The notes below the pieces were generated by a model. That model saw only the letters and a program-made list of their open reading frames with translations, did not search any database and was not told the DNA's origin. A DNA stretch of 64,000 nt. Origin: Metabacillus arenae (GTDB lineage: Bacteria > Bacillota > Bacilli > Bacillales > Bacillaceae). A program made the translations under genes and the position numbers. This document shows positions 7,958 through 15,575 of this stretch, piece after piece. Each line of letters starts with the position of its first letter. Positions within the stretch are counted from its first letter, which is position 1. Location of the stretch: positions 62,001-126,000 of the forward strand of contig NZ_JACXAI010000002.1 in the NCBI RefSeq assembly GCF_014773385.1, written 5' to 3'.

Positions 7958-8881
7958 TTAATTCTTCCTTTTAGAAAGCAATCGTTTATGTATCCAAATT
8001 GCTGCTTGCACACCATCTCCCATCGCAATTGTTACTTGTTCAGAGTGTGTAATGAGATCTCCTGCCGCCCATACATTTTCTATACTTGTTTCTTTTGTTC
8101 TTGGATTAACAACTACATGATGTTTTTCGGTTTGTGCTCCCAATGACTCAGCTAGTTTTGATAATACTTGATTTCCACCGAATGCAAGGAACGCACGGTC
8201 CCCCTCTAATTGTTCTTGATTCGCTAATAACACCCCTTTAAACTGCCCTTCTTCTCTAATCATCACATCGCTTACCTTGCAATCAAGATATTTGATCTGC
8301 TTTTTAACTAGTTCTCTGTTTGTTATATCATTTATTTTTTCGCCTGTATGATTTATATAGATTAGATTGTTTGTCCAATAAGTTAATGTTAAAGCCATGT
8401 TTGCCCCAGCTTCTCCAGAACCAAGAACGTATGTCTTTTTACCGCGAATTTCATATCCGTCACAATCTGGGCAAATATAGATGGTTTTTCCTAAGCACGG
8501 CTTCAAATTCGGCCATTGTGGAATGTTTTCTTTTATTCCAGTCGCGAACAAAACGGTTTTCGTTAAAAAAGTTGAACCATTACTAGTCTTCAAAGAAAAA
8601 AGCTGCTCCTTTTTAGAAATCTCAATAACCTTATCCTGTATTCTTTGAACTCCATATTGCAGAGCATGCTTAAGCCCCTGCTCCCTCAAATGTTCCCCGC
8701 TCACGCCATCTGGCCAACCAAGAATATTATGATAATTTTTGCATAGCGTAGATCTTCCCTCATTTGAATCAATAATTAACACATTATGCTCATATCGTCC
8801 TAGCTGTATCGCAGCCTGCAGGCCTGCAATTCCGCCTCCAACAATTGTGCATTCAAAAGCAGCTTTTTCCATTAAAATCAT
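7958..8881 (-). CDS. FAD/NAD(P)-dependent oxidoreductase, thioredoxin-reductase-like
   Basis: A 307-residue two-dinucleotide-binding flavoprotein. The FAD-binding motif GGGIAGLQAA is near the N-terminus, CPDCDGYE in the middle supplies a CxxC redox pair where thioredoxin reductases have CATC, VLGSGEAGANMAL is the NAD(P)-binding motif, and VWAAGD close to the end is the second FAD contact. It belongs to the low-molecular-weight TrxB-like group, but its disulfide partner is unknown. No thioredoxin gene is nearby. The ATG at 8881 has AGGAGA 12 bases upstream; ATG 8872 is an equally possible start. Confidence 0.85.
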   Translation of the reverse strand: MILMEKAAFECTIVGGGIAGLQAAIQLGRYEHNVLIIDSNEGRSTLCKNYHNILGWPDGVSGEHLREQGLKHALQYGVQRIQDKVIEISKKEQLFSLKTSNGSTFLTKTVLFATGIKENIPQWPNLKPCLGKTIYICPDCDGYEIRGKKTYVLGSGEAGANMALTLTYWTNNLIYINHTGEKINDITNRELVKKQIKYLDCKVSDVMIREEGQFKGVLLANQEQLEGDRAFLAFGGNQVLSKLAESLGAQTEKHHVVVNPRTKETSIENVWAAGDLITHSEQVTIAMGDGVQAAIWIHKRLLSKRKN

Positions 8882-9199
8882 CCTTTATCCTATTCTCCTA
8901 AGATAGCCTTCCCTATTTAAAACAGTACCAACCTTTTTTGTTAGTTGTTGGTTAGGTTTGAAACAAAGATCGTTTCAACGTAATCCTCTTTGATTTATGA
9001 ACAATGGTCGTTAGCATCATAATTAGTACTATCTTCTTCAAAAACAATTATTTTGACTCACTTGCCAACCAAAAGTTAATGATTGCATTTGGCAGAAAAG
9101 TATCATCATTCATTTTAATCATCAGAGGGCTCAAAACCCTTTACTTTTTAGTCAAAATGAGATATATTTACCTAGGTAAATAATTGAGGTGAATATCCA
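8882..9199. other. Divergent promoter region
   Basis: A 318-bp AT-rich spacer between the oxidoreductase and the MarR regulator. Apart from the palindrome at 9166-9181 I see no clear element. Promoters for both genes should lie here. Confidence 0.4.
9166..9181. promoter_or_regulatory. Perfect palindromic operator before the MarR gene
   Basis: ATTTACCTAGGTAAAT is a perfect 16-bp palindrome that ends 18 bases before the TTG start. Its size and place fit an autorepression site for the MarR protein encoded next to it. Confidence 0.6.
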
Positions 9200-9613
9200 T
9201 TGAATACAAGTATCCTTTTTCATGAGCTGCATCAAAAAGTACGTTTGTTAAATAAAGAACTTAATGAGAGGCTGAAAGATTTCGATTTATTCAGTTCACA
9301 GTGGACGATTCTTTATACACTTAAAAATCATGGTTCTATGTCTCAAACTGAAATTTGGCGCTATTTAAATGTTGAAGCTCCGACTGTTACCAGAACTTTA
9401 TCCCGCTTGGAAGATACAGGTTGGATTATGAGGGATGAAGGAAAAGACAAACGCGAAAAAATCGTTCGATTGACAAAAAAAGCAGAAGAACAACTTTCAA
9501 AAATTGAAAAGGAAATTTCCCGGTTTGAAGAAGATATGCTAAAGGAATTATCAGAAAATGACCAAAAAACCTTACTCCTTTTATTAAGAAAATTGGGTAC
9601 AGGATACAAATAA
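9200..9613 (+). CDS. MarR-family transcriptional regulator
   Basis: A 137-residue winged-helix dimer, probably a repressor of the neighbouring efflux gene. Helix 1 is the dimer arm, SQTEIWRYLNVEAPTVTRTL is the helix-turn-helix (about residues 50-70), and the wing carries the conserved DKREK motif. The C-terminal helices complete the dimer interface. It starts at TTG with GAGGTG eight bases upstream. A MarR gene followed by an MFS gene matches the ywoH-ywoG arrangement of B. subtilis. The palindrome upstream is a likely self-operator, and a structured repeat separates it from the MFS gene. Confidence 0.9.
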   Translation: MNTSILFHELHQKVRLLNKELNERLKDFDLFSSQWTILYTLKNHGSMSQTEIWRYLNVEAPTVTRTLSRLEDTGWIMRDEGKDKREKIVRLTKKAEEQLSKIEKEISRFEEDMLKELSENDQKTLLLLLRKLGTGYK

Positions 9614-9620
9614 AGAGAAT

Positions 9621-9813
9621 CTTCCATCAAGGGGGGCTTACTTCATCCCCCACTGATGGTTAGATGAGGCCCACAGAATGCGGGTCACACAGACGTTGCC
9701 ACAAACGTGCGCTTTTAGTCTGTGTTCCACTTTTCCGGACCTTTACGGGCAGTTTCCTCCACTTATCTTCTTTTTACTTTCTGAAGATGGAGAAGGCGGA
9801 TTTACTGCCCGTT
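9621..9813 (+). repeat. Structured intergenic repeat, copy 1
   Basis: The longest and best-preserved of three copies in the window (others at 17098-17240 and 41161-41370). Three hairpins are visible: CCATCA/TGATGG enclosing GGGGG/CCCCC, then ACACAGAC/GTCTGTGT enclosing ACGTT/AACGT, then ACGGGCAGT/ACTGCCCGT enclosing CTCCA/TGGAG and ATCTTC/GAAGAT. The shared core, GGGTCACACAGACGTTGCCA, starts at 9682. It fills the gap between the MarR and MFS genes. Confidence 0.7.
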
Positions 9814-9840
9814 AAGAGTGGGATAAAAAGGAGGATTTGA

Positions 9841-11037
9841 ATGAGTCACGAAAAATCACCAATTTGGACGAAAAGCTTTATTACTATTTTTATAAGTAAT
9901 TTTTTTATTTTCCTCATCTTCTATGGTCTTCTGACAACTTTACCGATTTATGTGGTAGAAGACCTGCAGCGAACAGATAAAGAAGGAGGATTAATCGTTA
10001 CTGCTTTCTTATTATCCGCGATTGTTGTAAGACCTTTTTCCGGACGGTTACTAGAAACGTATGGAAAGAAAAAAATGCTTATGTTCAGTTTAACTTTATT
10101 TTTATTATCTACTTTCCTTTATATGCTTGTAAAACCTTACTTTCTCTTATTGGCATTACGCTTTTTTCAGGGTATTTGGTTTAGTATCGCAACTACAGCC
10201 ACTGGTGCAATTGCAGCTGATCTTGTACCTGTGAAAAGAAGAGGAGAAGGTCTCGGCTATTTTGTCATGTCAAACAATTTTGCTGTCGTTTGTGGACCTT
10301 TTATTGCCCTTTTTCTCCTTCAATCTATGAGTTTTGATTGGCTGTTTTTAGTTTTAGGAATTCTTATGACTATTGGTGCGGTTTTCACTCTATCAATAAA
10401 GGTAAATGAAACTCCGTCCCCTCTTTCAAAACGGAAAATTTCACTTGATGATTTGTTCGAAACAAAGGCAATCCCTATTGCATTGATTGGATGCTTAATT
10501 GCCTTCTCATATTCCAGTGTCCTTTCGTTTATTTCGATTTATGCAAAAAGCCTCGGATTGATTGAGGCTGCTAGTTTCTTTTTTGTCATATTCGCTGTTG
10601 TAATGCTGGTTTCTCGTCCTTTTTCAGGAAGATTATTTGATACAAGAGGACCTAATTTCGTCATGTATCCAGCCTTCATCAGTTTTGCACTTGGGCTATT
10701 TACGTTAAGCATTGTAGAGTCAAGCATCTCCCTGCTTTTAGCTGGGGCTTTTATAGGCCTTGGCTACGGCACACTTGTTCCAAGTTTTCAAACAATTGCG
10801 GTTCAGTCAGCAGATCATAAACGAAGTGCTCACGCTACCGCTACATTCTTTACTTTTTTTGATTCCGGAATTGCTGCTGGATCATTTGTTTTAGGGATTA
10901 TTGCCAGCTTATATGGATACAGTTACCTTTACTTATTTGCATCTATTTTAGTTTTACTGGTACTTGTTATTTATAGATGGAAACAGGCAGGACGAAAAGC
11001 ACAGGCTTATCAAATTAATGAGAATCAAAATATATAG
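9841..11037 (+). CDS. MFS efflux transporter (YwoG-like)
   Basis: A 398-residue, twelve-helix major facilitator protein, likely a proton-driven drug or metabolite exporter. The cytoplasmic loop motif after TM2 reads RPFSGRLLETYGKKK and is repeated after TM8 as RPFSGRLFDTRGP, as expected from the internal duplication. Motif C of drug:H+ antiporters appears in TM5 as the Gly/Pro pair in NNFAVVCGPFIA. A strong AAAGGAGG site precedes the ATG. It is probably controlled by the adjacent MarR protein. Substrate is unknown. Confidence 0.88.
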   Translation: MSHEKSPIWTKSFITIFISNFFIFLIFYGLLTTLPIYVVEDLQRTDKEGGLIVTAFLLSAIVVRPFSGRLLETYGKKKMLMFSLTLFLLSTFLYMLVKPYFLLLALRFFQGIWFSIATTATGAIAADLVPVKRRGEGLGYFVMSNNFAVVCGPFIALFLLQSMSFDWLFLVLGILMTIGAVFTLSIKVNETPSPLSKRKISLDDLFETKAIPIALIGCLIAFSYSSVLSFISIYAKSLGLIEAASFFFVIFAVVMLVSRPFSGRLFDTRGPNFVMYPAFISFALGLFTLSIVESSISLLLAGAFIGLGYGTLVPSFQTIAVQSADHKRSAHATATFFTFFDSGIAAGSFVLGIIASLYGYSYLYLFASILVLLVLVIYRWKQAGRKAQAYQINENQNI

Positions 11038-11063
11038 GTGTCCAGGGCTTTCCTGGACACCTA
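11034..11063 (+). terminator. Terminator hairpin overlapping the MFS stop codon
   Basis: ATAGGTGTCCAGG pairs with CCTGGACACCTAT around a 4-5-base loop. The hairpin begins within the last codons of the transporter and lacks a strong T-tract. Confidence 0.7.
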
Positions 11064-11218
11064 TTGTATTAAGTGATCTTAATCCTTACAAAAAGCTGGA
11101 TATTTTCTTTTTAAAACCTTTTAAATAAATAAACATCTTTTCTTTCTAAAAGTAGACAAGTTCCACCTCCCTGCTTGCATATATATAAGGGACATGTTTA
11201 CTGGGAGGAGAGAATATC

Positions 11219-11668
11219 ATGAGATTTTATGTAATAAAAAAAAGCTGGCTGATTCTCAGTGTTTTAAGTATCGCTATACTTGTTTCCGGATGGTTCATAT
11301 TCCGAACGATGGAGGCTGAGCCGACTTTTCAACAGACAGATTTGAAAAAAGAGTATGAAATTAATATGGTAACTGGGGAATTCAAATCGCAAACAAAAGA
11401 GGGTAAGGAGATTGAAGCCTACAGATGGGACCCGGCAACGATCGTTCTTCCAAAAGGTGAAAATGTCCAGCTGAAAATTTATGGTGTAAACGGAATGGAG
11501 CATCCATTCACAATTGAAGGAACAGATATTAAAGGAACCGTCAAAAAAGGAAAAGAGACAGTCGTAGATCTTCGCTTTGATGAGGAAGGGATCTACAGAC
11601 TTATTTGCGAGACACATTCGAATATTGAAAACGATGGCCCGATGGTTGCTTACTTAGTGGTGGATTAA
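11219..11668 (+). CDS. Membrane-anchored cupredoxin-domain protein
   Basis: A 149-residue protein with an N-terminal membrane anchor (about residues 9-28, WLILSVLSIAILVSGWFIF) and an outward-facing cupredoxin domain. Copper ligands can be read as His in EHPF and the Cys-His-Met set in ICETHSNIENDGPM, a type-1 or mixed copper site. It may shuttle electrons or bind copper at the outer membrane face, in the manner of the cupredoxin domains near cytochrome oxidase or nitrous oxide reductase. No oxidase gene is adjacent. GGGAGGAGAG precedes the ATG, and a hairpin terminator follows. Confidence 0.8.
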   Translation: MRFYVIKKSWLILSVLSIAILVSGWFIFRTMEAEPTFQQTDLKKEYEINMVTGEFKSQTKEGKEIEAYRWDPATIVLPKGENVQLKIYGVNGMEHPFTIEGTDIKGTVKKGKETVVDLRFDEEGIYRLICETHSNIENDGPMVAYLVVD

Positions 11669-11677
11669 AGAATAGGA

Positions 11678-11714
11678 ATGGGTACCAAGCAAAAATTGTC
11701 TGGTACCCCATTTC
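11678..11714 (+). terminator. Terminator with GGTACC hairpin
   Basis: AATGGGTACCA pairs with TGGTACCCCATT around a 13-base loop. It is one of four GGTACC-type hairpins in the window. Confidence 0.7.
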
Positions 11715-11764
11715 AATATGAGTTTATTACCTAACTTTATTGATTTCCATACAAAATAATAATT

Positions 11765-12931
11765 TTAGTTCTTTTTTAAATAAGATTGATATTTCTCATC
11801 ACTTGATAAGAATACTTGATATTTTCTTCGTAAAAAATCAATAGCTTTCACTTCTGATAAAAAGCTTTCTAGGATTTTTTTGCCCTTACATTTAATCTCC
11901 CACTTATCATTCAATTTTTTAATGAGAAACATCTCTTCTTCCTTATTTTCAAACAATATTCCTTTTTCTTTTTCCACCCCATTTTGCTTATTGTTTTGAT
12001 GGTCCTGTTTTATCGGAACGGTTTCCAATGTACTTTCAACAAATGCTTGATAGGCTTCCTTTGTTAATTGGCAGCCTGCTGCTTTCGCATGACCTCCCCC
12101 GCCATACATATGAGCGACCTCAGCTAAATCGACGTGATCATGGATCGTTCGGAACCCGACCCTCCTTGAGCTCATATTTACAATGGCAATGTAGTCTAAA
12201 TGAGGGAATTCCTCACCTAGACCGTTTCCTAATTCTGACTGATATTGTTCCGCAAATACGATTCCAATACAATGGTCCTTTACAAATGTTTGCCATACTT
12301 CCCGTTTCTTTTTATGAATATACCGCTCTGTTTTCTTTTCTTCAATATGAAGGACATGCTCTTCAAGCTCGCTAAAAGAAAACTCTGATTCTTCCTGCAA
12401 TTTTGCGACTATTTTCTTTTCAAACTCTTCGATAGAATCCAAATAAAGAAGATCATTTAGGTTTTTTGCTGCCTGAACTTTTAGTTTATCCCATTCCCAA
12501 GTGTCGTAAAGTCTAACAAGCTCAACAAACTCTTTTATTCCCTTAGTTTCATTCAATAAGTTATTTTCAACAATGTAATGAAAAAATAAAGATGTTGCAG
12601 AGCTTAGTTTTTGCTCATTTTCTTGAATTTTTACAATCGCCCAAGGGTACTTACCTAAATGGAGGGACGACTTATGATGATCGATTAATTGAACAGTTCC
12701 GCCTTTTTTTATGTATTGTTCAATCCTCTTCTCGTTCTCCTCATTAATGCCTAAGTCGGTAATATAAAGTACATCCTGATATCTTTTCTGATCGAAATAA
12801 AGCTCAAGCTCATGATTCAGACTTGAAATCGAATTGTACTTTATCTTTATTTTTTCTCCAAAAGCAATCTTTGCAAGAATTCCACATCCAACTCCATCTA
12901 AATCATTATGTGAATATAAATAATAATCCAA
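11765..12931 (-). CDS. DHH-family phosphoesterase
   Basis: A 388-residue DHH/DHHA1 metal-dependent phosphodiesterase, probably acting on short oligonucleotides, cyclic dinucleotides or single-stranded DNA ends. Metal motifs are SHNDLDGVGCG (D10, D12), YITDLG (D59) and LIDHHKS (D84-H86). DHHA1 ends with GGGGHAKAAGCQ near residue 280. About 100 further residues, partly low-complexity, form an unassigned tail. The frame is open from ATG 12973, but AGGAGG lies nine bases before TTG 12931 and an upstream terminator occupies 12972-13007, so TTG is chosen. Substrate cannot be assigned. Confidence 0.8.
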   Translation of the reverse strand: MDYYLYSHNDLDGVGCGILAKIAFGEKIKIKYNSISSLNHELELYFDQKRYQDVLYITDLGINEENEKRIEQYIKKGGTVQLIDHHKSSLHLGKYPWAIVKIQENEQKLSSATSLFFHYIVENNLLNETKGIKEFVELVRLYDTWEWDKLKVQAAKNLNDLLYLDSIEEFEKKIVAKLQEESEFSFSELEEHVLHIEEKKTERYIHKKKREVWQTFVKDHCIGIVFAEQYQSELGNGLGEEFPHLDYIAIVNMSSRRVGFRTIHDHVDLAEVAHMYGGGGHAKAAGCQLTKEAYQAFVESTLETVPIKQDHQNNKQNGVEKEKGILFENKEEEMFLIKKLNDKWEIKCKGKKILESFLSEVKAIDFLRRKYQVFLSSDEKYQSYLKKN

Positions 12932-12971
12932 TCCACAATCCCTCCTATACCTTTTAGTATGCTTTGTTTTC

Positions 12972-13007
12972 AAAAAAATAAAAGGTATGGAAATTCCACA
13001 CCTTTTC
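12972..13007 (-). terminator. Rho-independent terminator
   Basis: On the minus strand AAAAGGTGTGGAA pairs with TTCCATACCTTTT, followed by a T-rich run. It ends the M48-ankyrin gene immediately before the DHH gene. Confidence 0.75.
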
Positions 13008-13010
13008 GTT

Positions 13011-14387
13011 TTACTCTAATAAGCTTATGATCTCTTCTGCTTTTTCAGCTTCAGCAATATCAAGAGCTGTTTCACCATACTGATTGGTTTGTTTCGGATC
13101 AGCACCAGCCTGTAATAGTATCTGAACGATTTCAGCATTATTCGCATAAACTGCAGCGATTAACGGTATATCTCCATAAGAATCCTCTACTTGGATATTT
13201 GCCCCGTATTCAATCAACGTTTGAACCATTTCCAGCTCATTTTGGTAGATCATGAAAAGAATTGGAATGTCTTCTTCTGAGTGTGAGTTTAGTGAAGCTC
13301 CATTATCTAATAGGGTTTGAACGATCTCTGCTTGTGTTTCACTAAACTCCTCCTCGATAAAATATCCTGTTGCATAAACTATTGCCGTATTACCATTCTC
13401 ATCTGTCGCATTTATATCTTCCCGGCTTTCAATTAGTTCCTCTACACGGGCGATATCTCCCTCTGATGCAGCTGTCATCAAGGAAGTCGTTCCTTCATTT
13501 TCAATGCTGAACTCTTCACTTGCTTCAACTGTTTCGATAAATTTTACTAAACCAAAGATAGCACCCGCCGAAACTAAAAGAAAAGCTAAACACATACCTA
13601 CAATCCCAAATTTGAACAGTGTAGTTGTTTTAAAATTAATTTCTGGAGAAACAGAACCAAATTGGTTATCAAGATGGTGTATCCTTTTGGGCAGCGTCGG
13701 ATGAGTAGAAAGTTTCTCACTTAACCAAACAAAGACATTTCTTTCTCTACTGCTTTGCAGCAAATAGTCATGGATATTAACATCTTTGTAGAATCCTCTT
13801 CCTATGGCTAGCAAGGTTAACGTTTCCTTTGCGGCTTGAAGATTGCCGTTATAATGGGCTGCCATTGCATCACATGTATATTCACAAGCCCGAGAATAAG
13901 CTTGACCAAGAAATGGTACCCAATTTCCAGGTAAGATCAACAGGTTCTTCAATATATGGTTTCTTTTAAGATGAGCTAATTCGTGCGCTAAAATAAACCT
14001 TAATTCCTCTTGTCCATTGTGCTTATAGACATCGGTCATTTCGGAATACAAAACGATCATATTTTTACCGAAAAACCTTGTCGCAAATGCATTTAGTAAT
14101 CCATCAGATTGAATAATGTACACATCAGGAACAGATTTCACTTCCATTTTAGTACTTAAATCCAACACTTCCTGAAAGATATCAGGAAACTGCTGGGGTG
14201 TGAGCTTAACTCCATTGCTTCTGATGTAACCCATCGAAATAAAGTGGGCACACAATGGAAGCGCGATAAGGAAAAAAATCACGAGGAGTCCAACTCCTGA
14301 AAGAAGAAAAACTAGATAAAACGGAATACTAAAAATCAATAATAGTGCAAGATAAATACGTTCTTTGTTGTGAATAAAGCGATTCAT
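13011..14387 (-). CDS. M48-family membrane zinc peptidase fused to ankyrin repeats
   Basis: A 458-residue protein of unusual make-up. Two or more N-terminal membrane helices (about residues 12-50) precede an M48 (HtpX/Ste24-like) peptidase domain with LAHELAHLKRNH near residue 134 (HExxH zinc site) and a downstream acidic ligand in CEYTCDAMA. A further membrane helix lies at about 260-285. The C-terminal 160 residues form roughly four ankyrin repeats (LMTAASEGDIARVEELI, ALDIAEAEKAEEI). The ankyrin part probably binds a protein partner or substrate. Transcribed alone with its own terminator. Confidence 0.85.
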   Translation of the reverse strand: MNRFIHNKERIYLALLLIFSIPFYLVFLLSGVGLLVIFFLIALPLCAHFISMGYIRSNGVKLTPQQFPDIFQEVLDLSTKMEVKSVPDVYIIQSDGLLNAFATRFFGKNMIVLYSEMTDVYKHNGQEELRFILAHELAHLKRNHILKNLLILPGNWVPFLGQAYSRACEYTCDAMAAHYNGNLQAAKETLTLLAIGRGFYKDVNIHDYLLQSSRERNVFVWLSEKLSTHPTLPKRIHHLDNQFGSVSPEINFKTTTLFKFGIVGMCLAFLLVSAGAIFGLVKFIETVEASEEFSIENEGTTSLMTAASEGDIARVEELIESREDINATDENGNTAIVYATGYFIEEEFSETQAEIVQTLLDNGASLNSHSEEDIPILFMIYQNELEMVQTLIEYGANIQVEDSYGDIPLIAAVYANNAEIVQILLQAGADPKQTNQYGETALDIAEAEKAEEIISLLE

Positions 14388-14463
14388 AAATCCTCCAAAA
14401 TATTTAAAATTTCACTTTATTTTATCGTAAATTTTTGGATTTTCTTCTTTTTAGAAAATTCTG

Positions 14464-14469
14464 TATAAT
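14464..14469 (+). promoter_or_regulatory. Probable -10 box for the small CxxC gene
   Basis: A consensus TATAAT with a weak T-rich -35 about 17 bases upstream. Transcription from here would leave a leader of about 165 bases before the TTG start at 14640. Confidence 0.35.
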
Positions 14470-14639
14470 AGTAGATATAGATAAGGATAGAAATCTTCAA
14501 AATCGTTTTGTGTTATAACGAAACCACTCAAAGTACTTTAGTCTTCTATAAGGCGATGGTGGGATGGGAGGCTTAAATAATCGAAGAAATAATTGGGTTT
14601 AGTTAGAAAAAAGCTTGGATATTAAACGAGGTGATAAAA

Positions 14640-14792
14640 TTGAAAGAGCTAGTTGGCATTTGTAAATTATGTGGAAGGAATATTTATTGTATGGATGGAT
14701 TTTTAAACGGCGAGCATTCAGAGGGATGCTTATATTGTTTTATATGTATAAATGAAAGTAAGGTAAACAATATAAAGCTGACACAAGAGTGA
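14640..14792 (+). CDS. Very small Cys-rich (zinc-ribbon-like) protein
   Basis: A 50-residue protein that starts at TTG with GAGGTG seven bases upstream. Cysteines at residues 8, 11, 17, 30, 33 and 36 make CKLC and CLYCFIC motifs, a pattern that suggests a zinc-binding knuckle or ribbon. A terminator overlaps the stop codon. I do not recognise a named family. The ribosome site, regular CxxC spacing and terminator argue that it is a real gene although very short. Confidence 0.65.
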   Translation: MKELVGICKLCGRNIYCMDGFLNGEHSEGCLYCFICINESKVNNIKLTQE

Positions 14793-14819
14793 TCCCACCT
14801 CACCTGAGTCAGCTTTTTT
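14775..14819 (+). terminator. Rho-independent terminator
   Basis: AAGCTGAC pairs with GTCAGCTT, followed by TTTTT. It overlaps the end of the CxxC gene and faces the convergent YozQ-like gene. Confidence 0.75.
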
Positions 14820-14827
14820 AGATTTTT

Positions 14828-15040
14828 TTATTCCATTTCTTTTCGAGGAATTTTTACTACTTCCCCATTCTCTTTTTGCAGTTCCCCTTCAATCGTTCCT
14901 TCTGCAAAATTATCACTTATTTGTTCATGTGTGATAGCCAAGCCTTCTGCTGTTTCATCATTACTTTTATAATCGTTGAAGGAAAATTCTCTTCCGGCGA
15001 TTTTGCTTGTGTCTTCCTGATGCTCTTCTTTCTTCTTCAT
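14828..15040 (-). CDS. YozQ-like small protein (DUF4025)
   Basis: A 70-residue, highly charged, probably disordered protein. The central stretch AGREFSFNDYKSNDETAEGL followed by AITHEQISDNFAEGTIEG is the DUF4025 signature seen in Bacillus YozQ. No biochemical role is known. The ATG at 15040 is used because AAAGGAG lies nine bases upstream; an earlier ATG at 15049 abuts that site. Confidence 0.7.
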   Translation of the reverse strand: MKKKEEHQEDTSKIAGREFSFNDYKSNDETAEGLAITHEQISDNFAEGTIEGELQKENGEVVKIPRKEME

Positions 15041-15134
15041 GATTTTCATCTCCTTTCAGTTCTTCTTCCTTACTATTTACTAACTTCTTGGAAAACATTA
15101 AAAACCGCCAAAGATTTTTCTTTGACGGTGTGTA

Positions 15135-15344
15135 TTATTTATTTACATCTTCGAAGTATCCTTTATAAAAGCCTCCTACTTTTCCACTGTTATCGACGAC
15201 GAAAATAAATTCTTCCGTTTCATTTTTTACATCATAAACCTTCCCTGTCGTCAGGACGTTATCAACTACATATTTTTTCGCCTCAGTATGTACACATTTT
15301 ACTTGCCTAATCGTTTTACTTTCTTGCCATTCCTTATGGATCAT
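15135..15344 (-). CDS. Small conserved Bacillus protein (DUF6501-like)
   Basis: A 69-residue protein. IRQVKCVHTEAKKYVVDNVL, GKVYDVKNETEEFIFVVDNS and GGFYKGYFEDV suggest a compact five-strand beta fold. The segment NETEEFIFVVDNSGKVGGFY is one I associate with DUF6501, widespread in Bacillaceae and without known function. It is monocistronic, with a hairpin-forming AAAGATTTTTCTTT stretch just before its end. Confidence 0.65.
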   Translation of the reverse strand: MIHKEWQESKTIRQVKCVHTEAKKYVVDNVLTTGKVYDVKNETEEFIFVVDNSGKVGGFYKGYFEDVNK

Positions 15345-15470
15345 TATCTTGTCTCCTTACTATGATTATTCTAACTTTATTTTAACAGGTATGTTTTTGT
15401 TTATGCAATTTTCCCAAAAAACCAAGGGTTTATAATTGAAATTTTCAAAATTTTGTATTATTATCATTTT

Positions 15471-15484
15471 TGTAAGCGCTATCA
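15471..15484. promoter_or_regulatory. Perfect CcpA cre box
   Basis: TGTAAGCGCTATCA matches the catabolite-responsive element consensus TGWAANCGNTNWCA at every position. It lies 92 bases before the dhaS start and close to a TATACT -10-like hexamer, so glucose control of dhaS is likely. Confidence 0.75.
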
Positions 15485-15575
15485 ATTATTTTCCTATACT
15501 TTTTGCCAAATGACCTGCTAAACATGGGGCTAATTATCCTAAACAAAGCTACATAACAATTAGGGAGGTTTGTTC

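Noticed and set aside
14876-15208. 110-residue plus-strand ORF
   Set aside because: Runs opposite the YozQ-like and DUF6501-like genes and is Leu/Phe-rich, as antisense frames usually are.
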